DNA of 64,000 bases from Comamonas terrae (GCF_001544075.1 NZ_BCNT01000001.1:372001-436000), one strand, 5' to 3'; positions 1 to 8,504 are shown, counted from the stretch's first letter. Numbers and translations: made by a program. Notes: a model not told the origin generated them from the letters alone.

Positions 1-252
1 GTCAACACCGCGCGCGGCGGCCTGATCGACGAGGCCGCACTGCTGGCAGCCGTGCAAAGCGGCCAGGTGCGCATGGCCGGGCTGGACAGCTTCGCCGTCG
101 AGCCCATGACGGCGGGCCACCCGTTCCAGCACCAGCCGGGCTTCATCCTCAGCCCGCACATCGGCGGCGTGACCAGCGACGCCTACGTGAACATGGGCCT
201 GGGCGCGGCGCGCAACGCGCTGGCGGTGCTGAACCGCGCGGCCACGGCCTGA
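1..252 (+). CDS. D-2-hydroxyacid dehydrogenase, C-terminal end (partial)
   Basis: The frame is open from the first base and stops at 250-252, so only the last 83 residues are here. The stretch VNTARGGLIDE near the start is the conserved NAD-domain signature of D-isomer 2-hydroxyacid dehydrogenases, and SPHIGG further on carries the usual catalytic histidine. The family oxidises or reduces 2-hydroxy/2-keto acids with NAD(P)H in the cytoplasm. It lies upstream of two Bug receptors, a lactonase-like protein and an amidohydrolase on the same strand, so a role in catabolism of an imported carboxylate is likely (inference). The substrate cannot be read from this fragment. Confidence 0.88.
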   Translation, partial: VNTARGGLIDEAALLAAVQSGQVRMAGLDSFAVEPMTAGHPFQHQPGFILSPHIGGVTSDAYVNMGLGAARNALAVLNRAATA

Positions 253-258
253 GAAAAA

Positions 259-294
259 GGGTGAATGAATCCGCCATGGCGGATTCATTCATCC
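259..294 (+). terminator. Perfect 28-bp palindrome, likely hairpin terminator
   Basis: Positions 263-290 form a perfect inverted repeat centred on CCATGG and flanked by a few more pairing bases. It begins 10 bases after the dehydrogenase stop. It is followed by TTCTGATTT rather than a clean T-run, so it may slow or stop transcription, or may be an operator or mRNA-stabilising hairpin between the dehydrogenase and the first Bug gene. Confidence 0.55.
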
Positions 295-337
295 CTTCTG
301 ATTTCCATCCGTTTCAATTCCAAGGAGACCACACGCC

Positions 338-1309
338 ATGAACCGTCGCCATTTCAACGTGCTGGCCGCTGCGCTGGCAGCCGCAGGATTCAGCGCGCTT
401 CCCGCCGCCGCATCGACCTGGCCGAGCAAGCCGATCACGCTGGTGGTGCCCTACGCGCCGGGCGGAACGGCCGATGCCCTGGCCCGGGTGCTGGCCCAGC
501 ACCTGGGGACCAAGCTCAAGGCGTCCGTCGTCGTCCTGAACAAGGCCGGCGCCAGCGGCGTCATCGGCGCAGCATCGGTCGCGCAGGCCCAGCCCGACGG
601 CTACACGGTGCTGTACGACGCGACGCCGCTGTCCATCAGCCCCCACCTGCAGAAGCTGCCCTTCGATGCCGAGAAGGACCTGCAGCCGGTGGCGCTGGTG
701 GGCGTGACGCCCATGCTGGTGGTGGTGCCCAGGAACTCGCCCTACAACACGCTGCAGGAACTCATCGCGGCAGCCTCCAAGGCGCCCGGCAAGCTGACCT
801 TCGCCTCGGGCGGGCAGGGCACCGTGCAGTACATGGGCGCCGAGCTGTTCAACCAGGGCGTCGGCATCAAGCTGCTGCATGTGCCGTATCGCGCCGGCGG
901 ATTGGCGTTGCAGGCGATTCTGGCGGGTGAAGTGGATATGGGCTTCTTCAACCTGCCGGCGCTGAGCAGCCACATCAAGGGCGGGGCGCTCAAGCCCCTG
1001 GCCATCACGTCGGCCAAGCGCAACCCCTTGTTCCCCAATGTTCCCACCATCGGCGAAGCCGGCGTGAAGGGCTACGAGGTCTACGAGTGGAACGGCATGT
1101 TCGTGCCCAACGGCACGCCGGCCGAGATCGTGGCCCGGCTCAACAGTGCCGTGCGGGAGGTGCTGGCCATGCCCGAGGTCAAGGCCCGCTTCGACGCGCT
1201 GGGCTCGGAGATCGTGGGCTCGCAGCCGGATGAGTTCCGCAAGCGCCTCGCGGCAGAGTCCGCTCGCTGGGCAGAGACCATCAAGGCCGCGGGCATCAAG
1301 AAGGAGTAG
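338..1309 (+). CDS. Bug/TctC-family tripartite tricarboxylate transporter receptor
   Basis: A 323-residue periplasmic solute-binding protein. The N-terminus (NRRHF, then an Ala/Leu-rich stretch ending near residue 26) is a signal peptide with a twin-arginine-like pair. The mature start with Trp-Pro-x-Lys-Pro, followed by PYAPGG and the NKAGASG loop, is typical of Bug receptors, which bind carboxylates such as tricarboxylates, aromatic acids or amino acids. A purine-rich AAGGAG lies 12 bases before the ATG. No TctA/TctB membrane genes are near, which is usual for the many orphan Bug genes of Burkholderiales. The ligand is unknown; the cluster suggests an acid, lactone or pyrone-type compound (inference). 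Confidence 0.92.
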   Translation: MNRRHFNVLAAALAAAGFSALPAAASTWPSKPITLVVPYAPGGTADALARVLAQHLGTKLKASVVVLNKAGASGVIGAASVAQAQPDGYTVLYDATPLSISPHLQKLPFDAEKDLQPVALVGVTPMLVVVPRNSPYNTLQELIAAASKAPGKLTFASGGQGTVQYMGAELFNQGVGIKLLHVPYRAGGLALQAILAGEVDMGFFNLPALSSHIKGGALKPLAITSAKRNPLFPNVPTIGEAGVKGYEVYEWNGMFVPNGTPAEIVARLNSAVREVLAMPEVKARFDALGSEIVGSQPDEFRKRLAAESARWAETIKAAGIKKE

Positions 1310-1538
1310 GCATGTTCAAGCCAACTCGGCCTCCGGCGCTTTCTGGGGAAGCGCCAAATGCTACGTTATTAATAGCATCCTGCACCTGCTTCGCGCAGGC
1401 ATACCCCGCCAAGCCGGTGGTGAACTTTGCCGCGGCGGCACCACCGACATAGTGCCCGAGCGCGAATCGCCATCTATACGCAGATCGCCAGTGACCTGGA
1501 GCTGAAAGCTGAATGACCCTCGAAAGGAGACGAGACCC
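1310..1538. other. Intergenic spacer between the two Bug genes
   Basis: No credible gene. It holds an imperfect dyad (CGGTGGTG at 1415-1422 with CACCACCG at 1439-1446) and the AT-rich motif GCTACGTTATTAATAGC near 1360, which resembles parts of the dispersed intergenic dyads elsewhere in this window. The next gene has its own Shine-Dalgarno sequence (AAAGGAG near 1521). Confidence 0.5.
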
Positions 1539-2510
1539 ATGAACCGCATGAGCTTCCCCCTGTCCGCCGCCCTGGTGCTGGCCTGTGCCGCCGCCGGCGC
1601 GCTGGCGCAAACGGCCTACCCGGAAAAACCCGTCAAGATCATCGTGCCCTACCCGCCCGGCGGCGCGGTAGATCAGGTGACGCGGCGCATCGCGCAAAAG
1701 CTCAGCGAGCAGACCGGCCAGAGCTTCTTCGTCGAGAACAAGGCCGGGGCCACCGGCACCATCGGCGCGGCGCAGGTGGCGCGCTCGCCGGGCGACGGCT
1801 ACACGCTGATGGCCAACGACACCACGTACTCCATCCTGCCGCAGGTCTTCAAGAAGCTGCCGTGGGACCGCGCGCAGGACCTGGTGCCCGTGGCCGGTTT
1901 CAACTTCGCGCCCACGGCGGTGGTGGTGCCGGCCAACTCGCCGTTCAAGACACTGGGCGACATGGTGGCCTATTCGCAGGCCAACCCCGGCAAGCTCAAC
2001 TACGGCACGGGCGGCGCCGGCACCATGCCCCACTTTGCCACCGTGGCGCTGGAAGGCGCCAGCGGCCTCAAGGCCACCCACGTGCCGTTCAAGGGCGCGG
2101 GCGAGGCCACGATGGCGCTTCTGAGCGGCACCATCGACTTCCAGATCGCCTCCACACCCGGCGTGATGGGCCAGGTGCGCGGGGGCAAGGTACGCCTGCT
2201 GGCCGTGAGCGGCGAGCAGCGCCTGAAGGCGCTGCCCGGCGTGCCCACCTTCGCCCAGGCGGGCGCGCCCGGCTACAAGGTCGTCAACTTCACGGGCCTG
2301 TGGGCCGCCAAGGGCACGCCCGAGCCGGTGCTGGAAAAGCTGCGCAAGGAAATCGCAACCGCCATGGCCAGCCCTGACGTGCAGTCGTTCGCCGACGACC
2401 TGGGCGCGGTGCCCGACGTGGTCAGCGGCAAGGCGTTCGCCGACAAACTCCAGGCCGACGCCGAGTTGTGGGAGCGCGTGGCGGCGAAGGTCGGGATGGA
2501 CAAGCAATGA
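1539..2510 (+). CDS. Second Bug/TctC-family solute receptor
   Basis: Also 323 residues, a diverged paralogue of the gene just upstream. It has a Sec-type signal peptide (cleavage near ALAQ, about residue 24), then TAYPEKPVK, PYPPGGAVD and NKAGATG, the hallmarks of Bug periplasmic receptors. AAAGGAG precedes the ATG. The stop codon overlaps the start of the following amidohydrolase (ATGA at 2507-2510), so the receptor and the enzyme are probably translated together, supporting a shared substrate (inference). The ligand cannot be deduced. Confidence 0.92.
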   Translation: MNRMSFPLSAALVLACAAAGALAQTAYPEKPVKIIVPYPPGGAVDQVTRRIAQKLSEQTGQSFFVENKAGATGTIGAAQVARSPGDGYTLMANDTTYSILPQVFKKLPWDRAQDLVPVAGFNFAPTAVVVPANSPFKTLGDMVAYSQANPGKLNYGTGGAGTMPHFATVALEGASGLKATHVPFKGAGEATMALLSGTIDFQIASTPGVMGQVRGGKVRLLAVSGEQRLKALPGVPTFAQAGAPGYKVVNFTGLWAAKGTPEPVLEKLRKEIATAMASPDVQSFADDLGAVPDVVSGKAFADKLQADAELWERVAAKVGMDKQ

Positions 2511-3370
2511 CCGTCGCCGTACCCCATTCCACGGGCCTGAACCGGCCCGTGCAGATGCCGCCGCCGCTGGCCTGCGACAGCCACATGCACATTTTCGACC
2601 CGCGCTTCGCGCCGTCGCCGCACTGGACGCGCCAGCCGCCCGACGCGCCCGTGGCCGCCTACCGGCTGCTGCAGCAGCGCCTGGGCACGCAGCGCGCGGT
2701 GGTGGTCACGCCGTCCACCTACGGCACCGACAATGCCTGCACGCTGGATGCGCTGGCACAGCTGGGCGACAGCGCCCGCGGCGTCGCCGTGGTGGCCCAC
2801 GACGTGGGCGATGCCGAGCTGGACCTGCTGGCGGCGCGCGGCGTGTGCGGGCTGCGCGTGAACTTCGTCACACCGCAGTCCTGGGGCAAGACCACGCAAC
2901 AGATGCTGACCACGCTGGCCGGCAAGGTGCAGCGGCTGGGCTGGCACATCCAGGTCTTCGTGCACCCGGAGCAACTGGTGCAGCTGGCCTCGGTGCTAGC
3001 CGCGCTGCCGGTGCCGCTGGTGGTGGACCACCTGGGCCGCATCGACCCGGCCGAGGGCACGCGCGGGCTGGCCTATGATGCGCTGCGCCGGCTGCTCGAC
3101 GGCGGCAATACCTGGGTCAAGCTCTCGGGTGCCTACATGCGCTCCACGGTGCATGGCCCGTCGTATGCCGACACGCTGCCACTGGGCCGGGCGCTGGTGC
3201 GCGCCGCGCCCGAGCGGCTGGTCTGGGGCAGCGACTGGCCCCATACCACCGAGGTGCCGGGCAGCGTGAACGACGCCGACCTGGTCGACCTGCTGGCCGC
3301 CTGGGCCGTGACGCCGGCCACGCTGGAGCGCATCCTCGTCGACAACCCGGCGCACCTGTACGGTTTTTGA
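2507..3370 (+). CDS. Amidohydrolase-2 family metal-dependent hydrolase (TIM barrel)
   Basis: A 287-residue protein starting at the ATG that overlaps the upstream stop; a longer frame from 2468 would run into the Bug gene and is not preferred. Near residue 25 the motif CDSHMHIFDP supplies the His-x-His metal ligands, and GSDWPHT near the C-terminus supplies the catalytic aspartate typical of amidohydrolase-2 proteins such as 2-pyrone-4,6-dicarboxylate lactonase. The expected chemistry is hydrolysis of a lactone or C-C hydrolysis/decarboxylation of a small acid in the cytoplasm. Neighbouring lactonase-like and Bug genes fit a catabolic operon. The exact substrate is not known. Confidence 0.88.
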   Translation: MTVAVPHSTGLNRPVQMPPPLACDSHMHIFDPRFAPSPHWTRQPPDAPVAAYRLLQQRLGTQRAVVVTPSTYGTDNACTLDALAQLGDSARGVAVVAHDVGDAELDLLAARGVCGLRVNFVTPQSWGKTTQQMLTTLAGKVQRLGWHIQVFVHPEQLVQLASVLAALPVPLVVDHLGRIDPAEGTRGLAYDALRRLLDGGNTWVKLSGAYMRSTVHGPSYADTLPLGRALVRAAPERLVWGSDWPHTTEVPGSVNDADLVDLLAAWAVTPATLERILVDNPAHLYGF

Positions 3371-3381
3371 AGGAGTCCGCC

Positions 3382-4296
3382 ATGTTTCTGCTGCAAGCCC
3401 CCGAGATCCGCGACCTGGAGCCGTTCAGCGCAATGCCCGAAGACCTGCGCCGCCGCGAGCGCAGCGCCTGGGCCGATGCCAACCGCGGCGGCGCGGTGAC
3501 GGACTCCTTCCTCGAAGGCCCGGTGTTCGACGAGGCCGGCAACCTGTATGTGACCGACATCCCCTGGGGCCGCATCCTGCGCATCGACCCGCGGGGCCGG
3601 TGGTCGCTGGTGGCCGAGTACGACGGCGAGCCCAACGGCATGAAGTTCCTCGACGCCGGCACGCTGCTCATCACCGACTACAAGAACGGCCTGGTGCGCC
3701 TGGATGTTGCCAGCGGCCGGGTCAGTCCCTACCTGGAGCGGCGCAACAGCGAGCGCTTCAAGGGCGTGAACGACCTGGTCTTCGACAGCCAGGGCAACCT
3801 GTATTTCACCGACCAGGGCCAGAGCGGGCTGCATGACCCCTCGGGGCGGCTGTACCGGCTGCGGCCAAACGGCCAGCTCGACCTGCTGCTGGCCAACGTG
3901 CCCAGCCCCAACGGCGTGGCGCTGTCGCCGGACGAGCGCGTGCTGTACCTGGCGGTGACGCGCGGCAACTGCGTGTGGCGCGTGCCGCTGCTGCCCGATG
4001 GCAGCGTCTCCAAGGTGAGCCAGTTCTTCACGTCCTACGGCCCCAGCGGCCCGGACGGGCTGGCCGTGGACGCGCAGGGCCGCCTGCTGGTGGCCAACCC
4101 GGGCCTGGGCGTGGTCTGGGTGCTCAACGGCCGAGCCGAGCCGGTGCAGGTGCTGCGCGGCGTGCCCGGCAGTTCCATCACCAACCTGGCCTTCGGCGGC
4201 GCGGACCGCCGCCAGCTCTATGTGACCGACTCCACGCACGGACGCGTGCTGCGCGCCACGATGGACGTGGCAGGGCTGGCGCTGCACCGGAGGTAG
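3382..4296 (+). CDS. SMP-30/gluconolactonase/LRE-family protein
   Basis: A 304-residue predicted six-bladed beta-propeller. I start it at the ATG at 3382, preceded by AAGGAG at 3370-3375, not at the in-frame TTG at 3367. The conserved LEGPVFDEAGNLYVTD near the start, NGVALSPDERVLY in the middle and GPDGLAVDAQGRLLVAN later are propeller-blade signatures of SMP-30-like lactonases, which bind a divalent metal and open sugar or other lactones. It lies 11 bases after the amidohydrolase, so the two are very likely cotranscribed and act in successive hydrolytic steps (inference). Confidence 0.9.
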   Translation: MFLLQAPEIRDLEPFSAMPEDLRRRERSAWADANRGGAVTDSFLEGPVFDEAGNLYVTDIPWGRILRIDPRGRWSLVAEYDGEPNGMKFLDAGTLLITDYKNGLVRLDVASGRVSPYLERRNSERFKGVNDLVFDSQGNLYFTDQGQSGLHDPSGRLYRLRPNGQLDLLLANVPSPNGVALSPDERVLYLAVTRGNCVWRVPLLPDGSVSKVSQFFTSYGPSGPDGLAVDAQGRLLVANPGLGVVWVLNGRAEPVQVLRGVPGSSITNLAFGGADRRQLYVTDSTHGRVLRATMDVAGLALHRR

Positions 4297-4571
4297 GCAA
4301 GGCGGGCAGCCGGCGGGCTGAATGATGCGGATGCAGGGAGTCACCGGCAGCCTGGCCCCCGCGCGGCAGGCCGGGCGGGCCGCCCATGCGCCGTTCCGGT
4401 ACACCCTGCCTTGCGCTTGCAGGTATTTGCACTTTTCGGAATTGGTCTTTCTGTACCGGCTGGAAATCCGGGAACATCGGCGGGTACCGTGGAAACAAGC
4501 GGCAGTGGCGGACAGGTCCTGCTGATGCAGGCCTACCCGCCGCTTTGCCGGAGCGCCTTAGCGTGGCGCAA
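4297..4571. other. Intergenic region upstream of the MgtC-like gene
   Basis: About 275 bases with no convincing gene. A 7-bp inverted repeat (AAGCGGC at 4497-4503, GCCGCTT at 4539-4545) lies just before the MgtC-like gene and could be part of its leader. I do not recognise a Mg2+ riboswitch. Confidence 0.4.
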
Positions 4572-5075
4572 ATGAACGAAGTTCTCAGCACCGTCGCCAG
4601 CACGATCGACAGCGAGTTCGCCGATGTTCTCGACATTGCGCAGATGACGCGCAACATCCTGCGCCTCACGCTGGCGGCGGCCCTGGGCGGGCTGCTGGGC
4701 TGGCAGCGCGAAAGCCAGGGCAAGGAAGCCGGCCTGCGCACCCATATGCTGGTGGCCATGGGCTCGGCGCTGTTCGTTCTGGTGTCGCTTCAGGCAGGAA
4801 TCGGCGCGCCGGATGCCTCGCGCGTGATACAGGGCCTGACTGCCGGCGTCGGCTTTCTGGGCGCCGGCGCCATTCTCAAGGCCGAGAAACGGGACACCCC
4901 GCTTCATGTCAAAGGCCTGACGACGGCGGCCGGCATCTGGCTCACGGCGGCCATCGGCGTGGCGGCAGGCCTTGGGGAAGAATCCACGGCCATCATCAGC
5001 ACCCTGCTGGCCCTGCTCGTGCTCAGCGCCGTACCGCTGCTGAGCAGGCGCGGATCAAGGCCGCCGCCGCAATAG
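4572..5075 (+). CDS. MgtC/SapB-family inner-membrane protein
   Basis: A 167-residue hydrophobic protein. I start it at ATG 4572 (MNEVLST), because the longer frame upstream reads as unrelated low-quality sequence. The motif GWQRE followed by the G-L-R-T-H box near residue 55 is the diagnostic MgtC/SapB signature. Four or so transmembrane segments follow, with VGFLGAGAI and GLTTAAGIW near residues 95-125. MgtC proteins modulate magnesium-limited growth and F-type ATPase activity, and aid intracellular survival in some pathogens; the short SapB-type forms in environmental bacteria are poorly understood. It appears monocistronic. Confidence 0.87.
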   Translation: MNEVLSTVASTIDSEFADVLDIAQMTRNILRLTLAAALGGLLGWQRESQGKEAGLRTHMLVAMGSALFVLVSLQAGIGAPDASRVIQGLTAGVGFLGAGAILKAEKRDTPLHVKGLTTAAGIWLTAAIGVAAGLGEESTAIISTLLALLVLSAVPLLSRRGSRPPPQ

Positions 5076-5201
5076 CGCCACTGCGCCAGAATGCCGCAAG
5101 ACCTCCGGCAGGTGCATGCAAGAAAAATTGACTGGACCCTTTTGCCTTATCAAGGTAACGTCCAAGACGGGATCAGCAACTTGACCGAGGACTCCTTTCA
5201 C

Positions 5202-5387
5202 ATGAGCCAAACCAAGGAACCCACTGTTCACCACATCGTGGAATCAAAGCGCTGGGAGCAGCAGAGGGAGCAGGAACGCATCACATATCCTTCGCAGCAG
5301 GCCATCCCCATACAAATGGACTGGCGCACACGCGAGAATTACTCGGCCACTGACTTGGACTATCGCGGAAGAAACAAGAGCAGGTAA
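5202..5387 (+). CDS. Small charged hypothetical protein (61 aa)
   Basis: An ATG at 5202 preceded by AGGACTCC opens a 61-residue frame. It begins MSQTKEP and is rich in Glu, Gln, Arg and Lys, with no membrane segment or Cys pair. A longer in-frame start at 5091 exists, but that extension has no good ribosome site. A strong terminator follows at 5438. I do not recognise a family. The composition and ribosome site make a real small gene more likely than not, but there is no functional evidence. Confidence 0.5.
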   Translation: MSQTKEPTVHHIVESKRWEQQREQERITYPSQQAIPIQMDWRTRENYSATDLDYRGRNKSR

Positions 5388-5437
5388 GACGCGCCGGCCC
5401 GAAAGGCTCTGGCATGCCAATCCATGGCATCGGCTTC

Positions 5438-5461
5438 AGCCGCCCGCCCGGGCGGCTTTTC
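5438..5461 (+). terminator. Rho-independent terminator
   Basis: AGCCGCCCG at 5438-5446 pairs perfectly with CGGGCGGCT at 5449-5457 across a two-base CC spacer, followed by TTTTC. It follows the 61-residue gene on the plus strand. Confidence 0.75.
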
Positions 5462-5700
5462 ATTGGCGAGTTCCGGCAGCAAATGGCGCGGCCATGCCGA
5501 GCAAGATCCCGGGGGAATCGTGGGCAGCGTAGGCACCGAGGTGCACGCAATCCCGCCACGGGAACGGCTGACGCACTCCTCATCGCCGCCTGTGGCTGCC
5601 CTGTACGGGTGCGCTGGGAACCCCGGAATAATGGCAACAGCCAGGCTTGTACAGGTGTTCCGCTACCATCGGGCAGATCGCATAGACAGATGGGGGACGG
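5462..5700. other. Gene-free spacer before the DUF4124 gene
   Basis: No frame with a ribosome site or recognisable protein. Together with the terminator it makes the gap 5388-5700. It presumably carries the promoter of the gene at 5701, but I see no unambiguous -35/-10 pair. Confidence 0.4.
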
Positions 5701-6312
5701 ATGCGACTGTTTGCCTTGGCCGTACTTTCTGCATTTCTGGCCCAACCTGCTGCCGCCCAGGTCTATCGGTGCACCGACTCCTCCGGCGCCATCACGCTCA
5801 CCGACAGGCCCTGCACCAGCACGCAGTCTGGTGGCCTCATCGAACGCAAGCGTACCGATGAGGAAATCCAGCAGGAAAGAATGCAGGCCGCCGAGGCGAT
5901 GGAACGCAGGAGCCAGCAGATGGAGATGCAGCAACGCATGCCCGACCCGCAGACTCAGGGTCCGCAGGCAGCCCCTGCTCAGCGTCCAGACCAGTCTCTG
6001 GCCTGCCAGGAGGCTCGCAAGGAACTGGAGTTCGTCTCCAGCGTTCGCACCGTTTCGCAGGACGAGCAGCGCGTGAGGATCAATGCCGCCATCGGCAGCG
6101 TCAACGCGGCATGCGGATCCAACACTCCTCTCATGCAGGAGCCCTCCCAAGTGGTCGTGCCACCGCCGCGCGACCCGATACCGATTTCCAGTTGCCACGC
6201 GGGATTTTGCTCGGACATCAACGGGAGCAACTACAACCGGAACGGCTCCCTCCTCATCGATCAGGAGGGCCGGGCCTGCCAGATACTTGGCAATATGGTC
6301 CAGTGCCACTGA
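5701..6312 (+). CDS. DUF4124-domain exported protein
   Basis: A 203-residue protein with a clear Sec signal peptide (cleavage after AAAQ, about residue 20). It is followed directly by VYRCTDSSGAITLTDRPC, the compact DUF4124 module with two cysteines. A Gln/Glu/Arg-rich helical stretch covers about residues 55-95, and several more cysteines lie in the C-terminal half. DUF4124 proteins are periplasmic or cell-envelope proteins of unknown function, common in beta- and gammaproteobacteria. GGGGGA precedes the ATG. It appears to stand alone. Confidence 0.85.
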   Translation: MRLFALAVLSAFLAQPAAAQVYRCTDSSGAITLTDRPCTSTQSGGLIERKRTDEEIQQERMQAAEAMERRSQQMEMQQRMPDPQTQGPQAAPAQRPDQSLACQEARKELEFVSSVRTVSQDEQRVRINAAIGSVNAACGSNTPLMQEPSQVVVPPPRDPIPISSCHAGFCSDINGSNYNRNGSLLIDQEGRACQILGNMVQCH

Positions 6313-6492
6313 TCAGGACGGTGCTGGACTGCGGGAAAGCCCAGCCCGCCAAGCGGAGTTTCCGCAGGAGCCGGATTGCCGGCAGGCGCCTGCCACCTCG
6401 ACCCGCAAGAAACTTTCCCACCCACCGTGGGCCGGCATTGTCACTGCTCCAGCCCCCGAAAACCGCATTCGCCTCACCTTTAAACTGGGCGC

Positions 6493-7293
6493 ATGAATCG
6501 ACGAAATCTGATGTTATCCGCCCTGGCAGCAGGGTTTGCCCAAGTGACGGCAGCCCATCCGCAGTTTCAGGAAATGGCCGATTGGTCGCGGTTTTTCACC
6601 GCGGCCGATGCACAAGGCAGCATCGTCGTTCTCGATGCCCGGGACAACTCTGAAACGACCTACGTTCACAACCCGTCGCGTGCCGAGCGCCGTTACTCTC
6701 CCGCCTCCACTTTCAAGATTCCGCATAGTCTGTTCGCACTTGATGCAGGGCTGCTGCGTGACGAATTCCAGGTCATTCCATGGGATGGCGTGAAGCGGCC
6801 CACCGCGGCGTGGAACGTGGACCAGAACCTGCGCTCCGCGATGAGGAATTCCACCGTCTGGGTGTATGAGCGCTTTGCCAAAGAACTCGGCGATGCACGC
6901 GAGGCCGCCTACATGCAAAAGATCGGGTATGGCAATGCGGTCGCCACGGGCGACAAGCCATTCTGGGTTGAGGGCGACCTCGCTATCTCATCCATCGAGC
7001 AGATTGCCTTCCTGCAACGACTGTATCGCAATCAGCTGCCTTTCCTGGTCGAACACCAGCGGCTTGTGAAGGACGTGATGCTCAATGAGGCAGGCCCTGA
7101 CTGGATATTGCGCGCCAAAACAGGCTGGACCGGAAAAATAGGCTGGTGGGTGGGCTGGGTGGAGTGGCCCAGCGGCCCTGTCTTCTTCGCCTTGAACATG
7201 GACACGCCGAACAGGCTTAGCGACCTGGCCAAACGCCAGAGCATTGCACGCAACGTGCTGCGTTCCATCAACGCGTTACCTGTCGCACCATAG
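6493..7293 (+). CDS. Class D (OXA-type) beta-lactamase
   Basis: A 266-residue serine beta-lactamase acting in the periplasm. After a signal peptide (about residues 1-21) all class D motifs are present: STFK at 72-75 (nucleophile serine and the lysine that is usually carboxylated), STV at 120-122, YGN at 146-148, WVEG at 158-161 and KTGW at 209-212. The length matches the family. No regulator or integron-type recombination site is adjacent, and the gene has its own start, so it looks like a resident chromosomal OXA gene rather than a cassette (inference). Spectrum and expression level cannot be predicted from sequence. Confidence 0.93.
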   Translation: MNRRNLMLSALAAGFAQVTAAHPQFQEMADWSRFFTAADAQGSIVVLDARDNSETTYVHNPSRAERRYSPASTFKIPHSLFALDAGLLRDEFQVIPWDGVKRPTAAWNVDQNLRSAMRNSTVWVYERFAKELGDAREAAYMQKIGYGNAVATGDKPFWVEGDLAISSIEQIAFLQRLYRNQLPFLVEHQRLVKDVMLNEAGPDWILRAKTGWTGKIGWWVGWVEWPSGPVFFALNMDTPNRLSDLAKRQSIARNVLRSINALPVAP

Positions 7294-7768
7294 ATTCTGA
7301 CTGCGGCCCTCAGCGCCAGCCACCTCGGTAGCGCCTAAAAATGCCTTGCGGGCTATGCAACGCCAACCGTTGAATCTTGTGCTGGCGCTCTTTGTGCAAG
7401 CCATCGCCGGCCAACTGCTTTTGATAAAGGACGGTAGCGGCACCGCCCTTCCGGGAAACTCCATGAAGTTCCAACCCACCGCCTTTGCGGCTCGCTTTCG
7501 CCGTATCCGACTTGAACGACAGCTCTTGTGCACAAGATGCAGGAAGCTGATACACCGAAGCGATGGGCTTCTACACCATCGGGCGGCCCTTGAAGGTTGC
7601 TCCCGAGCAGGCCAATGGACATCAAGCCGCAAAATATTCCTCTTCCTTGATCTGCATCATGCAACGCCTCAAGCAACGCCGGGGCAGCCATGGGCTGCGC
7701 GATAGAGTGTGGCGGCCGCCCTGCGAACGTAGGTCGGCTTCACAACATGCTCTGCAGAGGGAGGCCCG
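7294..7768. other. 475-base region without a clear gene
   Basis: Several overlapping frames of 80-120 codons exist on both strands (for example minus strand 7353-7691 and 7310-7555, plus strand 7346-7705). None has a good ribosome site or a recognisable domain, and they exclude one another. The minus-strand frames read most like protein, so this may be the remains of one gene, but I cannot support a call. Confidence 0.35.
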
Positions 7769-8014
7769 ATGGGCAGGATCCATGCGACTTTCGTGGGCGG
7801 GCCGCTCGGCGGCAAGCTCCTTGAGGTGGAAAATCTGAGCGCCTATCGCGCCTTTGACCAGCAAACGGGCGAGGAAGTGGTCTACCAGCGCCATACCGCC
7901 GTCGTACCGGCCAGCGCTGGCAAGGACATCGCCATATACGTCATCATGGGCCAGACGGATTCGGAGGTGCTGAGCGACATGCTGACGGGCGTGATCAGGC
8001 CGCGGCAAACATAG
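7769..8014 (+). CDS. Small hypothetical protein (81 aa)
   Basis: An 81-residue frame beginning MGRIHATFVGGPLGG, with GGGAGG 8-13 bases upstream of the ATG. It is soluble in composition, with mixed beta-type sequence (ATFVGGPLGGKLLEVE, AIYVIMG) and no signal peptide or Cys motif. No family is recognised with confidence. Its good ribosome site and codon use like that of neighbouring genes support a real gene. It lies upstream of a broken Cys-rich gene and a small membrane protein on the same strand. Confidence 0.65.
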   Translation: MGRIHATFVGGPLGGKLLEVENLSAYRAFDQQTGEEVVYQRHTAVVPASAGKDIAIYVIMGQTDSEVLSDMLTGVIRPRQT

Positions 8015-8095
8015 GCCAAGCACGCAATCAAAGAGCCTGCCGGAATTTGTGCTGCGTCTGCTCCTCCGGGCACTTTGCTAAATTCCACACCATGG

Positions 8096-8504
8096 ATGCA
8101 GCGGGAAGACAGGAGCTTTTCGGCTTGCGGCGGCGGATGTGGCAACTGCAGTTCTGGCCGGCTGCACTATCGCACCAGCGTTTCGGTAAGTCGATCTTGA
8201 CAGCTGGCAAGATATGCCGGTACGGGCGCTGGACACCCACCCCGTCTTTTCAACGATGCCGATGACGGTACACACCGCATCACCGTGCGTTGAAGCCCGC
8301 GACTGCGCCATCACCAGATGAGGCGCATACTGCTGCGGAACGACATTCTTTGAAAGTTGCGCCGACCACGTTGATGCTGCTATTTGCCACAGTTTCCTTT
8401 CCATCAAAGACAGCCACGTCATCGAGTACATGCGGTCAGGCCCAAGCCTGGCCGACAATTCGACCAGCCCGCAGTGGCGTCACCTGAACCTGGATCCTGA
8501 GTGA
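8096..8504 (+). pseudogene. Broken Cys-rich gene, frameshift plus nonsense codon
   Basis: Read from ATG 8096, the frame gives MQREDRSFSACGGGCGNC and continues to about 8185. Good protein sequence then resumes one frame over (VDLDSWQDMPVRALDTHPV), is cut by a TGA at 8319 where a tryptophan codon would fit, and goes on to WRHLNLDPE and a stop at 8502-8504. That stop overlaps the GTG start of the next gene (GTGA at 8501-8504), the arrangement expected of a formerly intact, translationally coupled gene of about 135 residues. Ten or so cysteines suggest a metal-binding or disulfide-rich protein. The family is not recognised. A competing minus-strand frame has only a TTG start. Confidence 0.55.

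Noticed and set aside
4497..4545. Possible Mg2+ riboswitch before the MgtC-like gene
   Set aside because: Only a 7-bp inverted repeat is visible; no M-box or mgtA-leader features are recognisable.
8078..8458. 126-codon minus-strand frame
   Set aside because: TTG start, no ribosome site, and the plus strand reads as a coupled, broken gene with better protein character.
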